Source: an uncultured Prevotellaceae bacterium (GTDB taxonomy: Bacteria > Bacteroidota > Bacteroidia > Bacteroidales > Bacteroidaceae). Taken from it: a stretch of DNA of 38,215 nt. The notes beneath the pieces are model-generated. The model searched no databases and was not told where the DNA came from. It saw only the letters and a program-made list of their open reading frames with translations. The position numbers and the translations under genes were made by a program. Below are positions 1-8,648 of the stretch, one piece after another. The DNA lies in the NCBI GenBank assembly GCA_902792635.1, contig CADBAG010000023.1, positions 1 to 38,215 on the forward strand, read 5' to 3'. The stretch's first letter is position 1, and every line of letters begins with the position of its first letter.

Positions 1-56
1 CCAGGGCAAGGTAGAGAGAGGCCTATACCACTCTCCCCTTGTTCTGAATTATATTC

Positions 57-1487
57 TTAAATTAAAGTTAAACGTTGTCTAATAAACGGTAGTACTATAT
101 TCTTCTCGTCACCGCTCGTTGCCAAGAGTGCCACGGAGTTGGGGGCATCGGCATCGCGGGGTGCATAGAAGCCGTAGGTGCCGTCGCTGTAGACAGGACG
201 CATGGCATCGGGCGCAGAGTGATAGATGGATGCCCAATAACTGTTCGAGTCGGAGCCTTGGCCCCAAGGGAAGTGACGGACACCGTTGCTGCCAAAGAGG
301 TTGACGGAGAACTTCGTGGTGTGGGTCAAATCAAAGTCGAGGTTGGCACGCATGTTAATACGGTTATAGCCGAATCCCGAGTTGTAACCACGGTTGTTAT
401 TGAACTTCTTGAAGAGGTCGCCTTCATGCGTGAAGTCAACGGCTGTGAAATACTTCACGCTCTTCGTACCGCCACTCACATCCACGCTGGCGTTGTAAGA
501 CATGGCATAGTCGCGGAAAAGCTCATGCTGCCAGTCGACATTCGGATAGCGGTCCCATTCCTCGCTATTGGCTGGGTAGCGGTATTTATTGATAATCTGC
601 ATAGGCGTATAACTGCCCCATGCATTGGGAGAGATAGGAAGCTCGCGCTCTATCACATCATTTAATAGAAGGAACGTATCATAACTGTCGTATTTCTCCG
701 GGAGCTTGGATACGACCTTCACCGTAGCGTTGGCTTTGGCATGGACACGTGCCGTACCTTCCTGTCCGCGCTTGGTCGTGATGAGGATGACGCCGTTGGC
801 ACCCTTGACACCATAGACAGCTGTTGCCGAGGCGTCTTTGAGTACAGAGATCGACTGCACGGAACTGAGGTCGACGGTGTTCATCGGGCGCTCCACACCA
901 TCGACGAGCACCAGAGGGTCGCTGTTGTTCCAGGATGTCTGAGCACGGATAATGATCTTCGGATCTTCCTGTCCGGGCATACCTGTAGAGGACGAGGTGA
1001 TGACACCGGGAAGGTTACCGGTCAGTGCCTGACCAAGCGAGGGTACGCCAGAGTAGCGGTCGAGGGTCTTGGCATCGGTCTGCGTGATAGCACCCACAAC
1101 GGATGCTTTCTTCTGTTGACCATAACCGACGACCACGACATCGTTCAGTTGCTGGGCATCATCCTGCAAAATGACATGCATAGGGTTGGTGCTGGTCTTA
1201 ACCTCTTTGTTTTGCATACCGATGTATGAAAACACGAGTGTGCCATTCTTAATTGGCATCTTGAGTTTAAAATTGCCATCGAGGTCGGTTGCGGTAGCAA
1301 CACCTTTATGACCTTTCAACACGACAGATGCGCCGATGACGGGCTCGCCGTTCTCATCGACTACGGTTCCTGATGCTACATTTCCCGTCGCCCCGTTCCC
1401 GGTTTGAGCCTGTATGCTCAGGGAAGCAGGCAACAAAAACGCAGCAAGCAGCATCGTTTTAGTAATGATTAAATGCAGATACTTCAT
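57..1487 (-). pseudogene. SusC/RagA-type TonB-dependent outer-membrane receptor, 3' truncated
   Basis: This is the N-terminal half of a SusC-family receptor, which imports oligosaccharides across the outer membrane with a SusD partner. Residues 1-28 form a signal peptide ending in QAQ. A carboxypeptidase-regulatory-like beta-sandwich follows at about 38-110, then a TonB plug domain at about 115-240 with the typical VVVVGYGQQKKASVVGAI start, then the first barrel strands. Family members are about 1000 residues, but this frame stops after 476. The last normal residues are GDEKN, encoded near position 100. The final 13 residues come from A+T-rich DNA and do not look like SusC. I infer disruption by an insertion or an assembly edge; without sequence left of position 1 this cannot be settled. 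It lies downstream of the HTCS gene, beyond a terminator, and has its own operator-like promoter, so xylan-type glycans are the likely substrate. Confidence 0.85.
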
Positions 1488-1524
1488 GGGTCTGTGAATT
1501 GATTGTTTTTATCATTTTCAGCTG

Positions 1525-1592
1525 CAAAATTAAAGAATGCTACGTTTTTCGGGGGTGAAAAATGTAGCATGCTGAATAGAGAAACGTTGTAC
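1525..1592 (-). promoter_or_regulatory. Candidate HTCS-controlled promoter of the susC-like gene
   Basis: Reading on the minus strand, a 14-bp motif GTACAACGTTTCTC (1592-1579) is followed 22 bp later by ATGCTACATTTTTC (1570-1557). After 24 bp comes a Bacteroidetes -7 box TAATTTTG (1532-1525). The start codon lies about 38 bp beyond the box. A third copy, ATGCTACGTTTTTC, sits in opposite orientation at 1537-1550 and forms a 14-bp inverted repeat with the copy at 1557-1570. No -33 TTTG is present at the usual spacing, as expected for an activator-dependent promoter. The same geometry occurs upstream of the GH115 gene. Confidence 0.7.
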
Positions 1593-1654
1593 GTACTTAT
1601 TTATCTGCTGTTTTTCTTGTCTTGCTACAAACGATAATAAAAGAGAAACAAAAA

Positions 1655-1688
1655 AGCCCAGGCGGAGATATCACATCTTGCCTGGGCT
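1655..1688 (-). terminator. Rho-independent terminator of the HTCS gene
   Basis: A 9-bp perfect stem (AGCCCAGGC at 1655-1663 pairing with GCCTGGGCT at 1680-1688) is followed on the minus strand by a run of T (1651-1655 are A on the plus strand). It sits about 50 bp after the HTCS stop codon and separates that gene from the susC-like gene downstream. Confidence 0.88.
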
Positions 1689-1738
1689 ACCAATTATGAT
1701 CTATAAAATACGTATGAAACGTATATTTTTGTTGTGTG

Positions 1739-4700
1739 TCATTCCTTCCCATAATCGGAGGGAGATACACCGTAATATTTCTTAAACACAGTAGAGAAAT
1801 GTGCCTGGTCTACAAAACCAACGCGATAGGCGACCTGCGATACATTCAGAGTACCAAGCTTCAGCAGATGTGCTGCCTCCTTCAAGCGCATGTCGCGAAC
1901 AAACTTACCGGTGGCAACGCCTGTCATTTCTTTCATGCGGCGATGGAGCTGTGAACGGCTAAGACCGACATCGTCGGCAAGCTGCTCCACATTATAATCG
2001 GGATCAGAGAGGTGCTCATGCACAGTTTTGACGATACGCTCCATCAGCTTGTCATCATTACCAACGACTTTCTCCTTGTTGATGGCTTCTTCTTGAAGTG
2101 GTTTAACGGTCAGCGATCCTTTGAGTTTCCGCATACCCATCACGAGGTTCTTGATGGTGAGCCGGAGCTCATCGATCTCAAACGGCTTGGGAAGGAAAGC
2201 CTCGGCGCCACATTTCAAGCCTTTAAGCCTGTCGTTGACAGAGGCCTTCGAGGACAAGAGAACAACGGGAATACCGCTGAGACTCGGATTCTCCTTGATG
2301 CGTTTAAGCAAGGTGATGCCATCCAACTCCGGCATGACGATATCGCTTACCACAATATCAAACTTATTGTTGTCATCGAGCAATGCCTTGAGCGCCTCTT
2401 GTCCATTATGGAAGATGGTCATCTTGAAGGAGTTACTGAGTTCATAGCTGACATAGTTGGCCAATTCCTGGTCGTCATCGACAAACATCACATGAATGCC
2501 ACTACTTGACCGGCTGGCTGATGGAAGAATCTTGTCCGTATCGTTCTGACTATTCTTTTCGATGATCTCTTCAGGCTTCAAGTGGTCTTTGCCTAAGGGA
2601 ATGCTGACAGTGAAGCAGGCTCCATGCTCCACATCTGAGCGGTTGGCAGCCGTGATCGTTCCATGGTGCATCGTAACGACAGAGCGGCAGAGGTCGAGCC
2701 CGATGCCTGTACCCTGGACCTTCAGATTGGCTGCATTTGTGCCTTGAGAGAATCGCTCGAAGATATGGTTGGCTTTCTTGCTGTCGCCCAACCCTATGCC
2801 GGTGTCCAGCACCTTGATGACAGCATGGTCGTCTTGTGCAGAGAGATTGACACAAACTTCACCGCCATCTTCCGTATATTTGAAGGCATTGCTCAGCAAG
2901 TTGCCAATGACCTTGTCAAAACTCAGCCGGTCTACCCACGCCAAAACGTCTTCGTCATGGTCGAAACGGAAAGTGATATTACGTTGCTTAGCCTCGTACT
3001 CATAGAGCTTACAGTCGCCTTGGATGAGTTGCCTGAGGTTTGTGTATTGGCAATGCAGCTGCATGCGCTCTTTGTCGAGTTTGCGCTTGTCGAGAATTTG
3101 ATTGACCAACTGACTGATGCGGAGGCTACTTCGCTCAATGACCTTCAGTAGACTGCGCTTCTTCTCATCTTTCTCTTCGCTGAGCAGCTTCTGTAGTGGG
3201 TTGGTGATGAGTGTTAGCGGCGACCTGACATCGTGCATGGCATTAATGAGGAATTGCATCTTTTCCTCATCGAGTTGCCGGTGCTTATATTGCAGGTAGA
3301 GGCGCACGCCAATATAAACGAGACAGCAGAACAGCAGAAAATAGATCAGAAACGCCAGCCCCGTTGCGTACCACGGTGCATGGATAATCAACTTAAGACT
3401 CTTCACGTCGGATACGACATGCCCGCCATAGACGGCTCTTACTTCCAAGAGGTAAGTCCCGGGGCGCATACGGTTGAACACTATCTTGTTGTCACCTAAG
3501 TCGTTGCTTACCCATGAGCCTTTGTTGAGTCGGTATTCATAGAACACGTCTCCCGTATTCTGATAATCAAGCAATGAGAACGAGAGCGTCAGCGCGTTCT
3601 CATCCGGTGCAATGTCTATTTCACTTTCTTGAGGTGAAAACCATTTGCCATCAATATCAATAGATGTGAGCATCAGTCTTTCAATTCTCGCACTCGACAT
3701 TCTGACGGTATGGGGATTGAAAACAGTCACCCCCTGATTGGTGCCAAAAGCGATACGCCCATCGGGTGAGAGATAGGATACATTGCACAGATAGTCGCTG
3801 GCGCTCTGTCCATATCCTGATCCATAGGAGACGAACGAGTGCCGTTTGTGATCATAGTACCAGATAGCTGTTGGCGTACTGATCCACATGTCTCCATGCT
3901 CATCAGTCTGAAGATTGTAGATCTGCTGGTCTTCCAAAGCGCTACTGTTGGGGAAAGGCACTAACTTCCTGGTCTTCCGTTGGTATAGATAGAGCCCTGA
4001 CTCTGTGGCAACAGCAACATCCTGATTGGGAAGGATGCTCATCTTGTTGATGCTTATTCCGTCTAAGAGAGAGGCCCAGCCGAATGGGTGGAAACTGCCT
4101 GTACGCAGGTCCATACAGCAGAGCCCGCTTGTCGTACTAATCCATAGATATCTATTCTTGTCGATGACTAATGCTGATACCCAATCGTTGCAGAGTTGAC
4201 CGTTCCGACCCTTGTCCTTTGAAGAATACACGCTTATCTGCTTTGTCCGCAGGTCGTACTTGACGAGGCCTATTCCGGACACTGCGATGAAGAGGGCATT
4301 CTTATTGTCTTCGCATATCGCTGTCTTGAATCCTTCATAAGCGACGACGAGGCGGCTGGAGTCGTGGTCATCCATCTGATAGACTCCGTCCTCAGTACAT
4401 ACCCAGTAGCCTCCGCCGTGACGAGGTGTGATTCTTTGCACATTAGAAGAAAATGTGAGATGCTGGGTGACAATACCTTCAGCATTAAAATGATAGATAC
4501 CATTGCCCCAGGTGCAGGCCAACACGCCTCCGTTCTGAGCCGGTGCTATGGAGGATATGTCGCCAGGACAGGCAGGAGACTGAGTAGATAAGGTCCAAGA
4601 GTGGAAAGGCAGTCTTCGACTGTTCATTAAGAAGAGTCCATTGTGGAAGCAGGCTGCCCACAAGTTACCATTACGGTCAGAGAAAATGTTATGGATGGAC

Positions 4701-5605
4701 AGTTTGCTGAGATCCAAAGAGCCTCCGGCATATTCGATTTCCTTTGCCGTTCGGCTACCTTTTGCTATCTTGTAAATACCCCGTTCTGTTCCTATCCACA
4801 GTCCTCCGTCAGCTGCTCGGCCTATGCAGGATAGTCCGGCGTTGATCATCTCCGCAGGGATTTGATAGCCTGCATCCACAAATTGATTGGTATGAGGATT
4901 GAATGCAGTGATGCCTTTGCCGGTGATGCGAAGAAGCCTGCCCAAACCATCGACAAAGTATCCTCTCATGCTTCCGGGGGCATTGCTCCATCTACTGACA
5001 TTCGTCGCTTTGCCATGCTTGATACTGATGCGATAGGATATATCGTTCTGTCCGGAGCACCAGATGTTGCCTTGGACATCTTCACACAACTGAGCAAGAA
5101 ACTGTTCATGCAACTTTCTGTCAAGTCCGGGCACTCGACAGAGTTTGTTGCCCCCATAATAAATAATGTATAGTCCATATCCGGAGGTCGCAACAAATAT
5201 GTCTCTATGCTTGGTCTCAATGATGCTTGAGACACGAGGCTGTATGCCCTTGGGGAAAGGAATGACATTGAAGTGGTTGGTATTGAAATCATAGAGCGAC
5301 AAACTCTTGTTCGTACCAATCCATAATCGGCCTTGGCTGTCGGAGAGCAAGCAACATATATTATTATGGGGCAGACTATAGCGGTCATTGTGATGGTGGA
5401 GGTAATGAGTGAACTGATAGCCATCAAAACGGCACAGACCATAATCGGTTCCTATCCACATCAGTCCATAACGGTCCTGACAGATAGCTGTAACCGAACT
5501 GCTTCCAAGATCACGGTAAGTGTAGTGGTGGAAGTTAGAAGGGGTTGCTCCATCTATCTGCAAAGTGAGACATATCGCAAGAATAGCTATCAATAGACGT
5601 TTCAT
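1739..5605 (-). CDS. Hybrid two-component system sensor/regulator (HTCS), likely xylan-responsive
   Basis: This 1288-residue protein combines sensor kinase and transcription factor. I start it at 5605, where a signal peptide (MKRLLIAILAICLTLQIDGA) begins; the frame stays open upstream to 5815 but that part looks like non-coding leader. Two beta-propellers of Reg_prop repeats (motifs such as LMWIGTDYGL) fill about residues 25-660, then a Y_Y_Y domain. One membrane helix lies at about 741-767. The kinase core has phospho-accepting His791, an N box (NLLSNAFKY) and G boxes. A receiver domain has acidic DDD residues and phospho-acceptor Asp1088. An AraC-type helix-turn-helix ends the protein (about 1185-1288). 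HTCS proteins bind an oligosaccharide in the periplasm and activate nearby polysaccharide-utilisation genes. The divergent GH115 gene points to glucuronoxylan; that specificity is inferred. Confidence 0.95.
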   Translation of the reverse strand: MKRLLIAILAICLTLQIDGATPSNFHHYTYRDLGSSSVTAICQDRYGLMWIGTDYGLCRFDGYQFTHYLHHHNDRYSLPHNNICCLLSDSQGRLWIGTNKSLSLYDFNTNHFNVIPFPKGIQPRVSSIIETKHRDIFVATSGYGLYIIYYGGNKLCRVPGLDRKLHEQFLAQLCEDVQGNIWCSGQNDISYRISIKHGKATNVSRWSNAPGSMRGYFVDGLGRLLRITGKGITAFNPHTNQFVDAGYQIPAEMINAGLSCIGRAADGGLWIGTERGIYKIAKGSRTAKEIEYAGGSLDLSKLSIHNIFSDRNGNLWAACFHNGLFLMNSRRLPFHSWTLSTQSPACPGDISSIAPAQNGGVLACTWGNGIYHFNAEGIVTQHLTFSSNVQRITPRHGGGYWVCTEDGVYQMDDHDSSRLVVAYEGFKTAICEDNKNALFIAVSGIGLVKYDLRTKQISVYSSKDKGRNGQLCNDWVSALVIDKNRYLWISTTSGLCCMDLRTGSFHPFGWASLLDGISINKMSILPNQDVAVATESGLYLYQRKTRKLVPFPNSSALEDQQIYNLQTDEHGDMWISTPTAIWYYDHKRHSFVSYGSGYGQSASDYLCNVSYLSPDGRIAFGTNQGVTVFNPHTVRMSSARIERLMLTSIDIDGKWFSPQESEIDIAPDENALTLSFSLLDYQNTGDVFYEYRLNKGSWVSNDLGDNKIVFNRMRPGTYLLEVRAVYGGHVVSDVKSLKLIIHAPWYATGLAFLIYFLLFCCLVYIGVRLYLQYKHRQLDEEKMQFLINAMHDVRSPLTLITNPLQKLLSEEKDEKKRSLLKVIERSSLRISQLVNQILDKRKLDKERMQLHCQYTNLRQLIQGDCKLYEYEAKQRNITFRFDHDEDVLAWVDRLSFDKVIGNLLSNAFKYTEDGGEVCVNLSAQDDHAVIKVLDTGIGLGDSKKANHIFERFSQGTNAANLKVQGTGIGLDLCRSVVTMHHGTITAANRSDVEHGACFTVSIPLGKDHLKPEEIIEKNSQNDTDKILPSASRSSSGIHVMFVDDDQELANYVSYELSNSFKMTIFHNGQEALKALLDDNNKFDIVVSDIVMPELDGITLLKRIKENPSLSGIPVVLLSSKASVNDRLKGLKCGAEAFLPKPFEIDELRLTIKNLVMGMRKLKGSLTVKPLQEEAINKEKVVGNDDKLMERIVKTVHEHLSDPDYNVEQLADDVGLSRSQLHRRMKEMTGVATGKFVRDMRLKEAAHLLKLGTLNVSQVAYRVGFVDQAHFSTVFKKYYGVSPSDYGKE

Positions 5606-5637
5606 ACTTCTTTGTATTACATTTCTGTATTTGCTTG

Positions 5638-5668
5638 CAAAGATAAGGAATATAGAGAAATGTTGCAT
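5638..5668 (-). promoter_or_regulatory. Candidate promoter and operator of the HTCS gene
   Basis: A minus-strand TATCTTTG (5645-5638) fits the TAnnTTTG -7 box and lies about 33 bp before the HTCS start. A copy of the putative operator, ATGCAACATTTCTC on the minus strand (5668-5655), ends 9 bp upstream of that box, where it would overlap the -33 region. This placement would suit autoregulation, which is inferred. Confidence 0.5.
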
Positions 5669-5693
5669 CTTATTTCTTGGGAAAGTTTTAGTG

Positions 5694-5761
5694 ATGCAAC
5701 GTTTTTCATAGGTAGTTGATACGTATTGAGGTATATACCTGCTTATTAATTCGTAATTTTG
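5694..5761 (+). promoter_or_regulatory. Candidate HTCS-controlled promoter of the GH115 gene
   Basis: ATGCAACGTTTTTC at 5694-5707 is followed 22 bp later by a weaker copy, TTGATACGTATTGA, at 5716-5729 (8 of 14 identical). After exactly 24 bp comes TAATTTTG at 5754-5761. Repeat period, spacer and -7 box match the susC promoter. The resulting leader is about 50 nt and carries a small palindromic repeat. Confidence 0.7.
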
Positions 5762-5766
5762 CAATC

Positions 5767-5794
5767 GTAAGGGCCGCCCTTGTGGCTGCCCTAC
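5767..5794 (+). repeat. Short palindromic repeat in the GH115 leader
   Basis: GTAAGGGCCGCC - CTTGT - GGCTGCCCTAC forms an imperfect hairpin. It belongs to the same family as the elements at 9903-9930 and 9959-9983, which share CCCTTGTGG or its complement at the loop. Here it lies between the predicted transcription start and the start codon of GH115. Confidence 0.65.
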
Positions 5795-5816
5795 AAAGCA
5801 ATAATCATTTAACAAT

Positions 5817-8315
5817 ATGCTTAATCGTCTCCTTCTATTAGCAGTTACCCTGCTTCTGTCCTTCTCTGCTCATGCCACGAACGGGTCGTTCGTGATTGCG
5901 CAGCGTGATGAAACTCCTTCAACGATCCTTGTAGACAGTCTCGACTGGACGGGTGTCAAATTAGCTGCACGCGATTTCAGTGAGGATGTTCAGCGTGTGT
6001 GTGGTAAGAAAGCGCCCGTATCTATTACGCTTAATACAAGTGGAAATGTTTTTGGCGGGAAGATTCTTGTCGGCACATTGGGACATAGTCCGCTCATTGA
6101 CAGTTGGGTGAAGGCCCACAAGGTAGATGTCAGTAAGATCCGTGGTCAATGGGAGAGCTATTTGATAGATGTGGTAGATGGTAATCTCGTGGTCGTCGGC
6201 AGTGACAAGCGCGGCACGATCTATGGCATCTATGAACTGAGCCGTGAAATCGGTGTCTCACCATGGTATTGGTGGGCAGACGTGCCCGTGCAGCACCGTG
6301 AGGAGATCGTATATGACCGTGGCAGGCAGATACAACAGTCGCCGAAAGTCAAGTACCGTGGCATCTTCCTCAACGACGAGGCACCCTGTCTGACGACGTG
6401 GGTGAAGAACACGTTTGGCACCAATTATGGAGACCATCGTTTCTATGACCGTGTCTTTGAGTTGTTGCTCCGTCTGAAAGCCAACTTCCTCTGGCCGGCA
6501 ATGTGGGGTTGGGCATTCTATGCCGACGACCCATTGAACAGTAAGACGGCGGATGACCGCGGTATCATCATTGGTACCTCCCATCATGAGCCGATGTGCC
6601 GCTCACAGAAGGAATGGCATAATCACACAGATAACCCGAATGTGGAAGCACAGGACCGTCAGTCGCGTGTGGCAGCAGGTGGCAAATGGGATTATGCCAC
6701 GAACCAGGCTGCGCTCGATTCTTTCTGGGCTGGTGGCGTGCGTCGCAACAAAAATACGGAGGACCTCATCACCATCGGCATGCGCGGAGACGGCGACATG
6801 GCGATGAGTGAGAGCACGAATATCCAGCTTATGGAGAAGATCATCCGTAACCAGCGGCGGATCATCGGGAAAGAACGCGGAAAGAGACCTAATGAGGTGC
6901 CACAGGTGTGGGCCTTATATAAAGAGGTGATGGACTATTACGACGCGGGCATGAAGGTACCCGACGACGTGACGTTGCTGCTCTGCGATGACAACTGGGG
7001 TAACGTGCGGCGGGTGCCTACTCCCAAAGAGCGTAACCGCAAAGGAGGGTGGGGGCTCTATTATCATGTCGACTATGTCGGAGCACCTCGCAACTCGAAG
7101 TGGCTTAACATGACACCGATACAGAACATGTGGGAGCAACTCTCGTTGGCTGCGGAGAATGGTATCGACCGATTGTGGATCCTCAATGTCGGTGACCTCA
7201 AGCCGATGGAGTATCCTATCCAGCTCTTTATTGACATGGCGTGGAACCCATCTGCGTTTACGGCTTCCAACCTTCTCAATCATACCCGTGTCTTCTGTGT
7301 CACACAGTTCGGTGAAGCACAAGCTACAGAAGCCGCACGTATTCTTAACCTTCAGTGTAAGTATGCCGGGCGGTGCACGGCAGAGATGCTTGATGCCAAC
7401 ACGTTCAACCTTAAGGATGGCGAGTGGGAGCGCGTGAATAGTCAGTATGCTGACTTGGAGCGTGATGCCCTCAGACAATACGTCTCGCTGCCGGATGCCT
7501 ATAAGGATGCCTATCAGGAGTTGATTCTCTTCCCCGTCCAGGCCATGGCAAACCTCTACGATATGTATTATTCCCAAGCGATGAACCATGCGCTCTACAA
7601 ACAACATGATCCGAAGGCGAATGAATGGGCAGAGCGCTGCCGCAAGGATTTTAAGCGTGATTCGTTGCTCTGTGCCGCATACAACCATACGATAGCCGGA
7701 GGCAAATGGAATGGGATGATGATTCAGAAACATATCGGTTATACGTCGTGGAGCGATAACTTTCCGCACGACATGCTGCCTAAGCTCTATACAGTGGAGC
7801 AGCAAGACGGTGGACGAATCCTTGAAGCAAAAGATAATAATCTGACCATTGAGCCGGAACAATATTTCAGTAAGACCGATGGTCAGACTGCTCACTGGAC
7901 ATATATCCCATATATGGGCCCGGGTGACGGAGCCATGACGTTGCGGCCGACGACAGCCTCCGTGAAAGGTGGAATGCTGGAGTATCGCTTCCGGGGCTTC
8001 GACAAAACCGATTCGGTGAAGATTACGATCACGACTCGGTCAACGCTCGACTTCCTCAACCAAGGTGGCTTGCGTTATGAGGTGGCGCTCGATGGCACGG
8101 ATACGACCATCAACTTCAACGCCTTGTTGAATGAGAAGCCGGAGAACATCTACAGCATCTATTATCCCACTGTCGCCCGCCGTATCGTGAAGAAGACAGT
8201 AACCCTTCCTTTGCCTCGCATGGCTCAAGGTACCCATACACTTATTTTCCGCCCGCTCGATCCAGGGGTGGTCCTCGAAGAAATTAAGTTGTTGAAAAAT
8301 AACCACATCAAGTAA
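5817..8315 (+). CDS. Glycoside hydrolase family 115, xylan alpha-1,2-glucuronidase
   Basis: At 832 residues this matches the usual size of GH115 enzymes, which remove glucuronic or 4-O-methylglucuronic acid side chains from xylan, including from internal positions. A signal peptide (residues 1-20, ending SAHA) sends it to the periplasm or surface. An N-terminal mixed domain covers about 25-165. The central barrel carries conserved family motifs: NFLWPAMW near 222, SHHEPM near 254, GMRGDGDMAM near 321 and LLCDDNWGNVRR near 388. The C-terminal part (about 660-832) resembles the GH115 C-terminal beta-sandwich. I do not assign the catalytic acid. The gene diverges from the HTCS gene and shares an operator design with the susC-like gene, so co-induction by glucuronoxylan is likely. 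It is followed by a composite repeat rather than another glycanase gene. Confidence 0.93.
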   Translation: MLNRLLLLAVTLLLSFSAHATNGSFVIAQRDETPSTILVDSLDWTGVKLAARDFSEDVQRVCGKKAPVSITLNTSGNVFGGKILVGTLGHSPLIDSWVKAHKVDVSKIRGQWESYLIDVVDGNLVVVGSDKRGTIYGIYELSREIGVSPWYWWADVPVQHREEIVYDRGRQIQQSPKVKYRGIFLNDEAPCLTTWVKNTFGTNYGDHRFYDRVFELLLRLKANFLWPAMWGWAFYADDPLNSKTADDRGIIIGTSHHEPMCRSQKEWHNHTDNPNVEAQDRQSRVAAGGKWDYATNQAALDSFWAGGVRRNKNTEDLITIGMRGDGDMAMSESTNIQLMEKIIRNQRRIIGKERGKRPNEVPQVWALYKEVMDYYDAGMKVPDDVTLLLCDDNWGNVRRVPTPKERNRKGGWGLYYHVDYVGAPRNSKWLNMTPIQNMWEQLSLAAENGIDRLWILNVGDLKPMEYPIQLFIDMAWNPSAFTASNLLNHTRVFCVTQFGEAQATEAARILNLQCKYAGRCTAEMLDANTFNLKDGEWERVNSQYADLERDALRQYVSLPDAYKDAYQELILFPVQAMANLYDMYYSQAMNHALYKQHDPKANEWAERCRKDFKRDSLLCAAYNHTIAGGKWNGMMIQKHIGYTSWSDNFPHDMLPKLYTVEQQDGGRILEAKDNNLTIEPEQYFSKTDGQTAHWTYIPYMGPGDGAMTLRPTTASVKGGMLEYRFRGFDKTDSVKITITTRSTLDFLNQGGLRYEVALDGTDTTINFNALLNEKPENIYSIYYPTVARRIVKKTVTLPLPRMAQGTHTLIFRPLDPGVVLEEIKLLKNNHIK

Positions 8316-8565
8316 GCACCTCGAAGAGGTGCCACATGGTTAGCCCCACGTGAGGCGTAGCCGTAACGTGGGGTTGGACGGAAACGGATAATCTGAAAAC
8401 CGGCCTCGAAGAGGGCGAACATTGTTATCATCCGACATTAATCGTCCTATACCATGTTCGCCCTCTTCGAGGCCGGATTGCAACGAAACCATACTGGACC
8501 TACCCCCTGGTTACGTCGCTGCGCTCCTGACCTGGGGCTAACCATGTTCAACCTCTTCGAGGTTG
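8316..8565. repeat. Composite palindromic intergenic repeat, copy 1
   Basis: This spacer holds nested hairpins. GCACCTC-GAA-GAGGTGC (8316-8332) comes first, then a stem-loop AGCCCCACGT/ACGTGGGGTT (8342-8375). A perfect 22-bp inverted repeat follows (8400-8421 with 8455-8476). A reverse copy of the AGCCCCAGGT-type stem-loop (about 8507-8540) and AACCTC-TTC-GAGGTT (8550-8564) close the element. Related copies are at 15631-15787, 18310-18557, 21981-22227 and 38186-38215. Short open frames inside it are by-products. Confidence 0.85.
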
Positions 8566-8617
8566 TTTCCCTACCAATCCGGAAAAACGGTACCAAAATA
8601 ATTCCCTTTTGACAGTT

Positions 8618-8643
8618 TTTGGCACACTTAGGCTGTAACTTTG
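8618..8643 (+). promoter_or_regulatory. Candidate promoter of the 265-aa protein gene
   Basis: TTTGGCACAC (8618-8627) is followed by TAACTTTG (8636-8643), the -7 box. The gap from TTTG is 14 bp rather than about 20. The same sequence and gap occur before the gene at 10294. The start codon is at 8649, so the transcript would start at or within the AUG. Confidence 0.45.
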
Positions 8644-8648
8644 CAGCC

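Noticed and set aside
5606-5815. N-terminal 70-residue extension of the HTCS
   Set aside because: It covers the promoter and operator region and precedes a standard signal peptide starting at 5605.
6915-7895. Antisense frame (326 aa) in the GH115 gene
   Set aside because: It lies fully inside a strongly supported gene and has no domain or promoter.
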